DNA of 64,000 nucleotides from Bacteroidota bacterium (GCA_016192075.1 JACPUU010000009.1:62001-126000); one strand, 5' to 3'. Positions 26,545 to 35,368 are shown, counted from the first letter of the stretch. The notes: generated by a model not told the origin, from the letters alone. A program made the numbers and translations.

Positions 26545-26958
26545 ATGACAGAAACCAATCATTTTGAAACGCTGGCGGATGAAATCATTTATGAGGGACA
26601 ATTCAAGGCCCTGTTTCATCAAAACGGCATTGTAGAACTTGTATGGGATAAGGATATTCGTATAATCACGCTTCAGGTTCTTGAAAATGTCAAAGAAGCA
26701 TTGTACCAGTTTGGTCAGGGCAAACGCATGCCGGTTTACGTTGCAACATTTGCTTTTATGGAGGTCAGTGAAGATGCCAAACAATTTACAGCTACACCTG
26801 AAGCGCAGCAATACACACTGGCTAACGCGGTTCAAATTGATAACCTGGCTAAAAAAATTATGTATAATTTTTTTCTGAAATTTTACGGATTAACCATACC
26901 CTCCAAGGCATTCAAAAATAAAGCAGAGGCCTTTAAATGGCTTCTTTCACACACGTAA
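26545..26958 (+). CDS. STAS/SpoIIAA-like small protein (paralog of the gene at 35792-36196)
   Basis: 137 residues; it starts five bases after the NlpC/P60 stop. The pattern is HQNGIVELVWDKDIRIITLQVLENVKEALYQF, then PVYVATFAFMEVSEDAKQF, and a C-terminal helix EAFKWLLSHT. It resembles the STAS/SpoIIAA fold and matches in layout the 134-residue protein encoded at 35792-36196. No catalytic residues can be read. Function unknown; the likely last gene of the group starting at 23839. Confidence 0.6.
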   Translation: MTETNHFETLADEIIYEGQFKALFHQNGIVELVWDKDIRIITLQVLENVKEALYQFGQGKRMPVYVATFAFMEVSEDAKQFTATPEAQQYTLANAVQIDNLAKKIMYNFFLKFYGLTIPSKAFKNKAEAFKWLLSHT

Positions 26959-27053
26959 ACCCGTTGCATTTTTCAGGCAAACCAGTCTAAAAGGTATCCG
27001 CTTTTTCATGAGGTGGTATAGTACCTTCAACAGATAGATTTTCAGATTGAAAA

Positions 27054-27091
27054 AAAATCCCGCCACCCAAGCAGACAGGCAGCGGGATTTT
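27054..27091. terminator. Bidirectional terminator between convergent genes
   Basis: Stem aaaatcccgc (27054-27063) pairs with gcgggatttt (27082-27091), loop 18 nt. A and T flanks give a U run in either direction. It sits between the plus-strand gene ending at 26958 and the minus-strand gene ending at 27114. Confidence 0.8.
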
Positions 27092-27113
27092 AGCCCTGCA
27101 GAGTGAACAGGAA

Positions 27114-27821
27114 TTAATTATACAAATCAATGGTATAGGCCGTTCCGTTAATGGTCACCGTCGCCTGTCCGTTTCCTGAAAAGGTGATGCTGCCGGTCAA
27201 TGTCAGCGAATTTTCTTCACCGGTAGCGTCAATGGTCAATGTACCCGTTCCTTCTGTTATTTCATAGGTGGTTTTATTTACATGTAAACCTGAAAGCCCC
27301 ACTGTTACTACCGTTGAAACTGACTTTTCAGTTCCCTGGGCAGTAAAGTCAGATGTGCCGTTTGCCACTAAATTTCCATTTGCCACGAGGTATGTTTCAG
27401 CCGGGTCAAGGTTTGTAAAGGTAAGTGCACCTGTTTCTGTTCCGCTGCGGGTCAGGCGCGGACCTGAATAAGAACCACTCCGACTGTAATCAAACGTTAC
27501 GGCATTTACCTGTCCGCCACTGCAATCAACGGTCCATGCCAAATTCATCGTCATGTCGTATGTTCGGGTACCGGTTGACTGGTAAATGGCATACGATGTA
27601 TCGTCTGTATAACTGCAATCAAACTGGTACAGTGTATAATCATCTACGGCAATTTTAGCCATTTCAGTATAGTCTTCACAAACCCCGGCATCTTTGGTAG
27701 ACATGGTAGATTCAACCACATCGGCCGATTCTTCTTCGGTCAGCACAGGTTCTTCATTTTTTTTGCAAGAGGTCATCCAGATAAGTGATACCGCAGCAAG
27801 GAGCATTGTTTTCATTTTCAT
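27114..27821 (-). CDS. Lipoprotein, unknown function
   Basis: 235 residues. The N-terminus MKTMLLAAVSLIWMTSCKKNEEP is a lipobox signal with the acceptor Cys after TS. The rest is Thr/Ser-rich beta structure (DYTLYQFDCSYTDDTSYAIYQ, TVTVGLSGLHVNKTTYEI) without a recognised family. A conserved-looking DCSGGQVNAVTFDYSRSGSY segment lies in the middle. Confidence 0.65.
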   Translation of the reverse strand: MKMKTMLLAAVSLIWMTSCKKNEEPVLTEEESADVVESTMSTKDAGVCEDYTEMAKIAVDDYTLYQFDCSYTDDTSYAIYQSTGTRTYDMTMNLAWTVDCSGGQVNAVTFDYSRSGSYSGPRLTRSGTETGALTFTNLDPAETYLVANGNLVANGTSDFTAQGTEKSVSTVVTVGLSGLHVNKTTYEITEGTGTLTIDATGEENSLTLTGSITFSGNGQATVTINGTAYTIDLYN

Positions 27822-27837
27822 AGGTATTGTTTTAAGG

Positions 27838-28647
27838 TTAGAATTTAGTGTGTTCAGTTATAATTTTTTTTGAGGAGGCCACGCGCTCAAAATCGCGTTT
27901 GTAATTCTTAAAATTTGTTTTCATCAGCGTATCCCAAAAATTGAAATACAAACCGTAATTGCCATTTCCAAAACGATGGTGCATGTTATGGTGTGTGGGT
28001 GTATTCAGCCATTTCAAAAGAGGCCTTTCCAGGAAACCCGAGCGGAACAATTCATACCCGCTGTGACCAAGTACATTGAAAAGCAAAGACCAGGTACCGG
28101 CCAGTGCCAGGGCAATGGGGTGTACCGGCAGAATAAGAATAATAAGTGGAAAAAAGGCTATTTCAAAAACCGACTCAACCGGGTGAAATGACAACGATGT
28201 AAATGGTGTTGGATTAAATGATTTGTGATGGTGTGCATGAAACTTCATCAGCCAGCGCGACTGATGCATGGCAAAATGCATCCAGTAAAAATAAGCGTCA
28301 TGCAACAGAATCAGCAGAAAAAAGGAACACACAAACCAAAGACTGGAGTAAGCCTCAAAATCTGTATACATGGCCGTAAACCCATTTATACGCATATACC
28401 GGATAAGCAGGGCAAAACCAGAAAAAATCAGGATAGTAATGACCGAACTGGTTATTTCACGTTTAAACTGCCTGCGTTTTGGAAAGGCCGTTTGAATTTT
28501 GCGTGAGATAAACTGAGACCTGAATAACTTATAAAAAAGCCAGAAAACAATGCCCGCTATCAGGAAATAACGAATGGCCATAAAAACAGAACTCAATGTC
28601 AAAAAAGCAATTGGGGTAAGGTTAAGCACGAAACTCTGACTGTCCAT
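27838..28647 (-). CDS. Sterol desaturase / fatty acid hydroxylase-family membrane enzyme
   Basis: 269 residues with about five membrane helices. The di-iron histidine motifs of the family are present: HDAYFYWMHFAMH, KFHAHHH, and THHNMHHRFG with NYG following. Such proteins oxidise sterol, carotenoid or fatty-acyl chains with O2. The substrate is unknown. It lies 16 bp upstream of the lipoprotein gene on the same strand. Confidence 0.85.
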   Translation of the reverse strand: MDSQSFVLNLTPIAFLTLSSVFMAIRYFLIAGIVFWLFYKLFRSQFISRKIQTAFPKRRQFKREITSSVITILIFSGFALLIRYMRINGFTAMYTDFEAYSSLWFVCSFFLLILLHDAYFYWMHFAMHQSRWLMKFHAHHHKSFNPTPFTSLSFHPVESVFEIAFFPLIILILPVHPIALALAGTWSLLFNVLGHSGYELFRSGFLERPLLKWLNTPTHHNMHHRFGNGNYGLYFNFWDTLMKTNFKNYKRDFERVASSKKIITEHTKF

Positions 28648-28825
28648 ACAATTAAATTCTGAGACAAGTTTAGAGCGGAATCAGGCTGAAAAAAAATCTG
28701 ATCTGCAAGCGGTATCAATTGATCTGCAAAATGCAGCAAGTGTACTTTAAAAACAGTTCGTAGATAAAAATACGCAGTTGATGTATTATTCGCTGTCCGG
28801 ACTGGTTTACCAAAAAACAATCCCT

Positions 28826-28833
28826 TACTTTTG
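28826..28833 (+). promoter_or_regulatory. -7 element just before the GTG start of the LytS-type kinase
   Basis: TACTTTTG is an exact TAnnTTTG and ends five bases before the GTG at 28838, so the transcript would begin at or next to the start codon. Confidence 0.5.
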
Positions 28834-28837
28834 AAAC

Positions 28838-29848
28838 GTGAACCAGAAAATTATACGTGCACTTCATTCCCTTGCCTGGGCGCTGGCATTTATAGCCGGA
28901 TTTTCGGTTTATGCGCAATTCATTGATCCTGACACCGCCTTTGCACGCACTATTGTTAACGTGGGGTTGCTGGCCCTGCTTTTTTACACAAACATTCACC
29001 TGATAGCCCGCTATTATGAGCACGGCAGAAAAGAATACTATTACCTGCTAAGCACGTTGCTTGTGCTGTTTATCATGGCTATTCGCATAACACTGAATTA
29101 CGTTTTTGCAACCTACACCGATTCAGCCACCATTCCTGAAAAACCCATCGTCTATATTGCTGTCACCTGCATTACATCAATCATTATCTACATTCTGAGC
29201 AGCCTGCTGGCGGTTATGCAAAACCGAAACAAAGCTGAAAAAAGGCATCTTGAACAGCTGAATCAATTGCAGCAATCACAGCTTAAATTTTTAAAGGCAC
29301 AAATTAATCCGCACTTTTTGTTTAATACACTCAACAATATTTATGCGCTTGTTTTAGCAAAATCTGACCGGGCTCCTGAAATGCTGGTCAAACTTTCAGA
29401 ACTGTTGCGGTATGCCATTTACCAGGAACCGGATTCAAACGTAAATCTGAAAAAGGAACTGGAACAGGTTTCAAAATACATTGAATTATTTCGCATGCGC
29501 AGCAAACAACCGCTGCCTATACTGTGGGTGCAGGCACTGGATGATGAAGAGTACCAGATTCCGCCCATGATGCTGATCAGCCTTGTTGAAAATGCCTTTA
29601 AACACGGTGATATTGCAGAAAACGCGAATGCCACGTGCCACTTTAACCTTGAAACACGAAAAGGCGTGCTGCATTTTTCAGCCGAAAATTCATTCAACCC
29701 AAACAAAGTAAAAGACACCACCCGTGGAATAGGCTTGAAAAACCTGGAAGAAACCCTGTCTATTCTATACCCCGGAAATTTTGAGTTTAAACATGTTGCA
29801 AAAAACGGTATTTTTAGAATTGACCTTAAAATAATGCATGGCCATTAA
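28838..29848 (+). CDS. LytS-type sensor histidine kinase
   Basis: 336 residues from GTG 28838. Four N-terminal membrane helices (about 8-140) are followed by a short coiled coil (KAEKRHLEQLNQLQQSQLK) and a His_kinase domain with phospho-acceptor His in QINPHFLFNTLNNIY and N-box IPPMMLISLVENAFKHGD. There is no extracytoplasmic sensor domain, so the signal is probably felt in the membrane. It overlaps the next gene by 11 bp. Confidence 0.92.
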   Translation: MNQKIIRALHSLAWALAFIAGFSVYAQFIDPDTAFARTIVNVGLLALLFYTNIHLIARYYEHGRKEYYYLLSTLLVLFIMAIRITLNYVFATYTDSATIPEKPIVYIAVTCITSIIIYILSSLLAVMQNRNKAEKRHLEQLNQLQQSQLKFLKAQINPHFLFNTLNNIYALVLAKSDRAPEMLVKLSELLRYAIYQEPDSNVNLKKELEQVSKYIELFRMRSKQPLPILWVQALDDEEYQIPPMMLISLVENAFKHGDIAENANATCHFNLETRKGVLHFSAENSFNPNKVKDTTRGIGLKNLEETLSILYPGNFEFKHVAKNGIFRIDLKIMHGH

Positions 29849-30566
29849 AACAATTATTGTTGATGATGAGTATTTGGGTATTCAGGTGCTGGAAAATTTT
29901 GTTTCAAAAATTCCGACCCTGAACCTGTGCGGAACATTTGAAAATCCGCTGGAAGCCATTGACTATATTCAGCGAAACCCGGTTGACCTGATTTTTCTGG
30001 ATATTCAAATGCCGCAAATCAGCGGCACCAGCTTTTTAAAATCATTGTCAAAACCACCGCTTGTTGTTTTTACCACCGCCTATTCTGAGTACGCTGTTGA
30101 AGCATTTGACCTCAACGTTGTGGATTACCTGTTAAAGCCCATTCCGTTCGAACGCTTTTTGAAAACCATCAATAAAATCAATGACATTTTTCAGCGCGGA
30201 AACAATTCACCTGATCTCAAAAAAACGGAAACAGGTACACTGACGGTTAAATCAGACGGGGCCCTGTACAAAATACCATTCGCTGAAATACGCTACATTG
30301 AAAGTGACCGGGAATATGTTAAACTGTTTACTCAAAACAAACGGTATTATTACCTTGAAACCATGAAAAACCTGGAAGAGTCTTTACCCCCTGACCAGTT
30401 TATACGGGTTCACAAATCATACATTGTTTCAAAGGCCTGTGTCCGGTCTATTGACGGCAACCAGCTTGACCTGGGAGGTGTTCAGATACCGGTAAGCCGG
30501 GAAAAAAGAACGGATATTATAACGGCATTATTCGGAAAACCAACCGGTAAAAAACCGCAGAATTAA
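29838..30566 (+). CDS. LytTR-family response regulator
   Basis: 242 residues. Receiver domain: TIIVDDEYL, phospho-acceptor Asp55 in LIFLDIQMP, TTAYSEYA and YLLKPIPFE. LytTR domain (about 135-235): IRYIESDREYVKLFTQNKRYYYLETMKNLEESL and FIRVHKSYIV. It is the partner of the overlapping kinase. No TTGCTGAA-type paired site was seen before this operon, so its target site probably differs from that of the first LytTR pair. Confidence 0.92.
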   Translation: MAIKTIIVDDEYLGIQVLENFVSKIPTLNLCGTFENPLEAIDYIQRNPVDLIFLDIQMPQISGTSFLKSLSKPPLVVFTTAYSEYAVEAFDLNVVDYLLKPIPFERFLKTINKINDIFQRGNNSPDLKKTETGTLTVKSDGALYKIPFAEIRYIESDREYVKLFTQNKRYYYLETMKNLEESLPPDQFIRVHKSYIVSKACVRSIDGNQLDLGGVQIPVSREKRTDIITALFGKPTGKKPQN

Positions 30567-30951
30567 AAATCTGACACTTTACTCAAAAGAAACTACCGTT
30601 GACAGGATAATTATTTTCAGCGAACGATGTATTACTACCTTTACATCAAGGGTTATACATTAAGATTTAGTTCTTACATGTTATATGAGTCCCGGTTCTG
30701 AGTGTTATTTCTTTTCATAGGGTTTAAATTGGTTAACAGTACACGGCGTACTTTACAATGCTCAGGACCGGGGTTACTCGTATTTCTCTCTCTTCAGGAA
30801 TCAGGGTTTTAATAAAACCCGCCCTTTTTCTTATTAAAGGCAATTCCGACGAAATTTTGTAAAGTCCATCTTTCACCTGCATAACTACTCTTCCACATCA
30901 GCAAGGGATTAAGGCAGACTCTTGAGTGTAAAATGGATCAACTTTAAAGGT
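30567..30951. other. 385-bp intergenic region with a branched inverted repeat
   Basis: Between convergent genes. cccggttctgag (30691-30702) pairs with ctcaggaccggg (30761-30772) with one G-T wobble, and gagt (30687-30690) pairs with actc (30776-30779) past a 3-nt bulge. Inside the loop, agtac (30738-30742) pairs with gtact (30748-30752). No open frame of note; no T run follows, so it is not an ordinary terminator. Confidence 0.5.
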
Positions 30952-31482
30952 TCATATACCCTGAAAAGCTTGTTCAGGATGTAATTTTGAAAATTGTTTT
31001 GAAACAGGCTTGTAGGTTGATTTTGAAACCGCCCTTCCGGTTTCAAGATGGTACTTTAAGCCCACCAGTACTTTAAAAAGCATTTTTCTGAACATTCCTT
31101 TAACCAATACTGCCATGAAGGAAGGTTTGGTCGTGTATTCCACTTCCAATTGAACCCGGGTTTTCCCGACACCAATCGGAGAGATTAAAAACTTCAACCG
31201 CATTTCATGCACCATGGGCATATTTCCACCAATCACATCAATCGTTACCGATTTATACATGTCGGCGTTAACAATACGCTCCCTGATGAATGTTTTTTTA
31301 TCCAGGCTACATTCACGTTCACATCCAACTTCACCCTGTTTATTGTTCAATTCATGCGAGCCTTCAATGTTCGGATTGTATAAATGAATTTCTCCGAAAC
31401 GATTGAATAGTAAATCCCAAATAGTTTCTGTGGACGAATGGATTGTGACAACATTTGTTTTAAAAGATCTTGAATTTTTCAT
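30952..31482 (-). CDS. SRPBCC-family protein
   Basis: 176 residues from ATG 31482; a TTG at 31515 is possible. The N-terminus TNVVTIHSSTETIWDLLFNRFGEIHLYNPNIEGSHEL and the later RVQLEVEYTTKPSFMAVLVKGMFRKML fit the START/SRPBCC ligand-binding fold used for polyketide cyclase or dehydrase-like and lipid-binding proteins. It is encoded 58 bp after the AraC regulator on the same strand. Confidence 0.72.
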   Translation of the reverse strand: MKNSRSFKTNVVTIHSSTETIWDLLFNRFGEIHLYNPNIEGSHELNNKQGEVGCERECSLDKKTFIRERIVNADMYKSVTIDVIGGNMPMVHEMRLKFLISPIGVGKTRVQLEVEYTTKPSFMAVLVKGMFRKMLFKVLVGLKYHLETGRAVSKSTYKPVSKQFSKLHPEQAFQGI

Positions 31483-31540
31483 TCCTGTATATTTTTTAAT
31501 ACTAATACAGAACAAAATTCGGTTAATTCAAGTCCGGTCT

Positions 31541-32410
31541 TTAGTGAAAATTGTTCAACAATCCGGCTTTTTGGTTCAATCTGTAGTTTGAAGGTGTAAC
31601 ACCGAATTTTTGCATAAATAACCTGGAAAAATTATCGGCATTAGAAAACCCACATGTAAAGGCAATATCCGATATTCGCTCATTTGACAACCGTAGCAAT
31701 TCACATGCCTTATCCAGTTTTTTAGTTCGAACGTAGGTAGCCGGTGTTTCGTTAAAAATTCGCACAAACTCTCTTTTGAAGGAGGATAAGCTACAACCTG
31801 TCAGTGTGGCCAGATCACCCAGATTCAAATCATGAAAAAGGTGGGCATCAATAATCTGCTTAAAGCTGCGTTCTGTTGGCGAAAAAAGTTCCCTGAAAAG
31901 CAACTGAATTTCATTTGACTCCTCCGTGCGCAGCAGGAGTAAAACGAGCTCTTTAAATTTCAGGACTAATAAATCCTCACTTATCAGATCCGGATTTTCA
32001 AAATAGAATACCATACTTTCAATATACATCCTGAGCAGATAGTCTGTATTTATACTAACTGCATTTGATTTTCTCTGAGCAGGTTTTTGAATAAAAAAAT
32101 CAGGCAGGTCGTTTCGATATATCTTTTGCAGTACCTCCGGATAAAAATGTATCGCTACGGCCTGAAATGTTTGTTCATGATCAACAGGCAGGGCCCTCAG
32201 GATATAATTTCCACACTTCATAAGCAGGGAACCGGAAGGACTCAAATTATTCATTTCAGTTTCTGAAACAGTATCACCCTGACCTTTCATCACATAAAAA
32301 AAACAAGCTTCGTCAGTCATCTGGTTTGACTGGCGGAAAGGAGGCCTAACAACCATTTTTTCAAATACCATTCTTCCAAAAAGAGTATATTTTTTGTGCT
32401 CAACGATCAT
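31541..32410 (-). CDS. AraC-family transcriptional regulator
   Basis: 289 residues. The N-terminal part looks like a cupin-type sensor (ACFFYVMKGQGDTVSETEMNNL). The C-terminal double helix-turn-helix reads LGDLATLTGCSLSSFKREF and RISDIAFTCGFSNADNFSRLF, then FGVTPSNYR. It is likely to control the adjacent SRPBCC gene (inference). It starts seven bases after the T9SS protein gene. Confidence 0.88.
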   Translation of the reverse strand: MIVEHKKYTLFGRMVFEKMVVRPPFRQSNQMTDEACFFYVMKGQGDTVSETEMNNLSPSGSLLMKCGNYILRALPVDHEQTFQAVAIHFYPEVLQKIYRNDLPDFFIQKPAQRKSNAVSINTDYLLRMYIESMVFYFENPDLISEDLLVLKFKELVLLLLRTEESNEIQLLFRELFSPTERSFKQIIDAHLFHDLNLGDLATLTGCSLSSFKREFVRIFNETPATYVRTKKLDKACELLRLSNERISDIAFTCGFSNADNFSRLFMQKFGVTPSNYRLNQKAGLLNNFH

Positions 32411-32417
32411 GACCTGA

Positions 32418-33080
32418 TTATAACTGGCTTACCCTGATTTTTTGAACAATCCGTTTTCCATTTCCGGCAACTACTTCAACGAAATAAACGCCCTCTGGAA
32501 AATTAATCAACGATACAGAACTAATGGCTTCAAGTTTCATTAACAAAACCAATTTGCCGGAAATATCGTAAACACGAAGCGATGCCCCTGCGTTTTCATT
32601 TTCAAGAAATACAGTTACCACATTAAGCGAAAAATTAATCTTGGCCCAGGGCTGAACTTCAGTTACAGTCTCTTTTCCTGCCTCATATACAAACGTCAGC
32701 GTATCATTAATTTCCGGATGAACTTTGTCAAATATCCGATAACGAATCTGCCCGCTTCCGGCAACATCATTTGTTCCAAGATTCGTTGCAATGTAAGCCT
32801 GACCTCCGGGCGACACTTCACCAAAAATGCCATCGTCAGGGACCCCTGGGTAACAAATTATATTTGTACAGCCGGAAACAGACCATTCCTGAGGCAACGT
32901 ATTTTCAATCAACTCAAAACTTAATGAAATTGTTTCTGCACCTTCATTGGTTATAAAGATATATTCTGTGTCGTAATACGTCAGAGAAACGCTGTTTTCT
33001 GACTGCATAGCCGGACTGAAAGAAATACTCTGTGACAGAGCAAAATCAGATATAGAACAAATCAGAAGTAAAAATCTCAT
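32418..33080 (-). CDS. Small T9SS-sorted secreted protein
   Basis: 220 residues with a signal peptide ending near DFALSQ. A beta-sandwich middle contains a Cys pair (SGCTNIICYPG), then comes a type A T9SS tail: ASLRVYDISGKLVLLMKLEAI, FPEGVYFVEVVAGNGKRIVQKIRVSQL. It lies downstream of the ECF sigma/anti-sigma genes, which may control it. Confidence 0.78.
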   Translation of the reverse strand: MRFLLLICSISDFALSQSISFSPAMQSENSVSLTYYDTEYIFITNEGAETISLSFELIENTLPQEWSVSGCTNIICYPGVPDDGIFGEVSPGGQAYIATNLGTNDVAGSGQIRYRIFDKVHPEINDTLTFVYEAGKETVTEVQPWAKINFSLNVVTVFLENENAGASLRVYDISGKLVLLMKLEAISSVSLINFPEGVYFVEVVAGNGKRIVQKIRVSQL

Positions 33081-33147
33081 ACCTGCGGTTTATGTAAAAT
33101 CCTTTCGAACCAGCGAATGAAAGGGATCAAGCGCATTAAGGCATAGA

Positions 33148-33411
33148 CTACAACGAAGAAATAATCCTTTTTTTCAACTCCTCATTGGTTGAATAAGGTA
33201 TATCGGATAATTTTTTATCATTCAGTTTTGAATATAAAATTTTATCCAACAAAATGCTCTGCTTTTCATAAGCCTGACATGCACCACATACTTTTAAATG
33301 CAATCGCAGCATAATGCGTTCTCTCAGGCTTAATTTACGAAATGACCGTTTAGTAACAAGCTCACCTGCAACCTGACATGAAATCATCATTTTTCGCATC
33401 AATCGCTTCAT
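33148..33411 (-). CDS. Zinc-finger anti-sigma-like protein
   Basis: 87 residues. SCQVAGELVTKRSFRKLSLRERIMLRLHLKVCGACQAY carries the HxxxCxxC zinc motif of zf-HC2 anti-sigma domains. There is no membrane helix, so it would be a soluble anti-sigma factor. It starts four bases after the ECF sigma gene, the usual pairing. Confidence 0.8.
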   Translation of the reverse strand: MKRLMRKMMISCQVAGELVTKRSFRKLSLRERIMLRLHLKVCGACQAYEKQSILLDKILYSKLNDKKLSDIPYSTNEELKKRIISSL

Positions 33412-33415
33412 ATCC

Positions 33416-33991
33416 TTACTTTTTAAACCAATATTCTTCCAGGCATTTTCTTAATTGAATTTTTGCCCTGTGAATCTTTTGCCAAAGGTTAGACTCTGTA
33501 ATATTCAATTCCTGACAAATATCAGCGGTCTTTTTTTCCTCAAGAAATCTCAAATGCAGAGTAGCCGCATAATGCTCTGGTAAATGTTTCATACATTGAC
33601 CTAACACCTCTGAAAATTCAGGATTATCAAGCAGGTGTCCTTCGTCAGTGTTCCAACCAGAAGGGCGCTGGTTAGCCTTCCAGCTTCCGTTTTCATCAAA
33701 GAAGACATCCATAAATTCTGAACCGCTAACAACAGGTTTTTTGAATGAATTTCTATAGTGATCGGTAATTTTATTTTTCAAAATGGCAATAAGCCAGGTT
33801 TTTGGATTACTCTTTCCTTCAAATTTTTCAAATGAATTAAACGCGGCAACGAATGTATCCTGCACAAGATCTTCTGCTAATTCTTTGGAAGACAATCGTT
33901 GCATAGCCCAGTTATACATCATATCTGAGTACTCTTCAACCCAGGTTCTGAAGAGAATTGACTTTTCTGATGCTACTTTTTGATCTTCCAC
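33416..33991 (-). CDS. ECF-type RNA polymerase sigma factor
   Basis: 191 residues. Region 2: LAEDLVQDTFVAAFNSFEKFEG, then PKTWLIAILKNKITDHYRN. Region 4: LPEHYAATLHLRFLEEKKTADIC, then NITESNLWQKIHRAKIQLRKCL. A 40-residue insert (about 85-125, SGSEFMDVFFDENGSWK) lies between the regions. It is followed by a soluble zf-HC2 anti-sigma gene. Likely targets include the CGTC-containing promoters before the peroxiredoxin-like and Grx-TrxR fusion genes (inference). Confidence 0.92.
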   Translation of the reverse strand: MEDQKVASEKSILFRTWVEEYSDMMYNWAMQRLSSKELAEDLVQDTFVAAFNSFEKFEGKSNPKTWLIAILKNKITDHYRNSFKKPVVSGSEFMDVFFDENGSWKANQRPSGWNTDEGHLLDNPEFSEVLGQCMKHLPEHYAATLHLRFLEEKKTADICQELNITESNLWQKIHRAKIQLRKCLEEYWFKK

Positions 33992-34029
33992 GATTCAAAG
34001 TTAATCATTTGGCCAGAATATGGTAAAAT

Positions 34030-34242
34030 TCAGGAACAACAATTCCCTTCTTCCTGCACTGGCGGGCATTTGACTGAGCCATAACTGCAAAACACGCAAC
34101 AGTCACCATCACTAGGTTTAAGTATTCTTTTGCAGTTGGAGCACTCATAAAAAAACTGGCAGGATTCAACGGGCATTGTTTCTTCTTTCTTGTGTCCACA
34201 GTTTGGGCAGGTGATTGTTGATTGTAATATAGTTTTACTCAT
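34030..34242 (-). CDS. GDCCVxC-motif metal-associated small protein
   Basis: 70 residues with many cysteines: CPNCGHKKEE, SCQFFYECSNC, GDCCVFCSYGSVKCPPVQ and a CCS tail. The GDCCVFCSYG segment defines the GDCCVxC family, often found beside mercury-transport genes and sometimes a selenoprotein; here both residues are Cys. It probably binds or passes on thiophilic metals. It starts 46 bp after the MerTP-like gene. Confidence 0.82.
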   Translation of the reverse strand: MSKTILQSTITCPNCGHKKEETMPVESCQFFYECSNCKRILKPSDGDCCVFCSYGSVKCPPVQEEGNCCS

Positions 34243-34288
34243 TTATATTAAATTTATAAGGTGTTCGTGGACTATAAAAGGTTTCATT

Positions 34289-34888
34289 TCAATTTTCCTT
34301 TATACCGGTTACAGAATATCCTGTTGAGTTAATTGCTTCTTCAATTTCATCAATGGTCGTTTTGGAATTGTCAAATTCTACAACTGCATTTCCATTTTCG
34401 TATGAAACGCCCGAACTTATTATCCCTGTCAATTTATTTACCTCGTGGTTAACGTGTTCTTCACAACTTGCACAAGTCATTCCGCTAATTGTAAACTCCA
34501 CCTCCTGCACATTGGATTTGTCTGCTACTATGATTCGCTTATCCGCCTTTGGGTAGAAAATGCCTGAATAATATGGAAAAGCAAGCATAACGACTGCAAA
34601 TGCAGTTACAATTCCTAAAAACTTTTTTGACTGAATGAATTTTGGTTTTTCTTCTGTATCACAGCTGCAGTCAATTTGATTTTTAGGCTTTAACTTTTGG
34701 TACCAGGCAAATCCAAGGACCAAAATTGTCAATCCGATAAAATACGGTCTGAATGGTTCAAGCCAGGAAAAAGTGGAGGCAAGCCCACTTGTTCCTGCTA
34801 TCATTGCCAAAACAGGGGTGATACAACATAATGAAGCCGCAATAGCTGTCAAAAGTCCTGCTCCGATTAGTTTATTGCCGGTTTTCAT
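34289..34888 (-). CDS. merTP: MerTP-type mercuric ion transport fusion
   Basis: 199 residues. The N-terminal MerT-like membrane part has GLLTAIAASLCCITPVLAMIAGTSGLASTF with the metal Cys pair, two further helices, and a cytoplasmic CSCDTEE motif. The C-terminal HMA domain carries ISGMTCASCEEHVNHEV. It should move Hg(II) or another soft metal inward; no mercuric reductase is in the window. It overlaps the arsR-type gene by four bases (ATGA). Confidence 0.88.
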   Translation of the reverse strand: MKTGNKLIGAGLLTAIAASLCCITPVLAMIAGTSGLASTFSWLEPFRPYFIGLTILVLGFAWYQKLKPKNQIDCSCDTEEKPKFIQSKKFLGIVTAFAVVMLAFPYYSGIFYPKADKRIIVADKSNVQEVEFTISGMTCASCEEHVNHEVNKLTGIISSGVSYENGNAVVEFDNSKTTIDEIEEAINSTGYSVTGIKEN

Positions 34889-35259
34889 ACTATTTCCATG
34901 ATTTTGTTTTTGTCAAGTATTTTAAAAAACGGTTTCAACAATTTTTCATATTCTTTTGTAATGGAATAAAATATAGTCTGCGCCTCTCTGTCTGTTAGAA
35001 TCAGTTTACGATCTTTGAGTTTTCGCAAATGTTGAGAAACTGCCGAAATTGTCATACCGAGAATGTCGCTGATGTCGCAAACACAAAGCCGTTTTTCTTC
35101 ATAAAGCAGAAAGAGAATTTTCAGTCTTACATTGTTTCCCGCCAATTCAAGACTGTTTGATAAATAGCCGAACGCGTCATTGAGTTCTGAAACCCGGTCT
35201 TTGCAGCGGTTGATTTGTTTAATGTCAGCCTGTTGTCGTATACATGAATTGTTATCCAT
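34885..35259 (-). CDS. ArsR/SmtB-family metal-responsive repressor
   Basis: 124 residues from ATG 35259; the longer frame to 35406 would run through the operator and is rejected. Winged helix: KILFLLYEEKRLCVCDISDILGMTISAVSQHLRKLKD. The CVC pair is the ArsR-type metal site on helix 3. The operator palindrome at 35277-35310 lies 17 bp upstream. It is predicted to repress itself, merTP and the GDCCVxC gene until metal binds. Confidence 0.9.
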   Translation of the reverse strand: MDNNSCIRQQADIKQINRCKDRVSELNDAFGYLSNSLELAGNNVRLKILFLLYEEKRLCVCDISDILGMTISAVSQHLRKLKDRKLILTDREAQTIFYSITKEYEKLLKPFFKILDKNKIMEIV

Positions 35260-35276
35260 AGGACAAATATAGTCAA

Positions 35277-35310
35277 TTTGCTTATTTAAGCAAATGCTTA
35301 AATAAGCAAA
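35277..35310. promoter_or_regulatory. ArsR operator palindrome
   Basis: A perfect 16-bp inverted repeat, tttgcttatttaagca (35277-35292) and tgcttaaataagcaaa (35295-35310), with 2 nt between. Each arm is itself nearly palindromic (ttgctta...taagcaa), so two or three dimers could bind. It is close to the ATAN TGAA-type ArsR/SmtB operators in layout. Confidence 0.85.
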
Positions 35311-35368
35311 TAAGTTGATAAATGAGATTCGACAAAATTTTCGGTGCCCCAAACTGAATCTTAATCTA

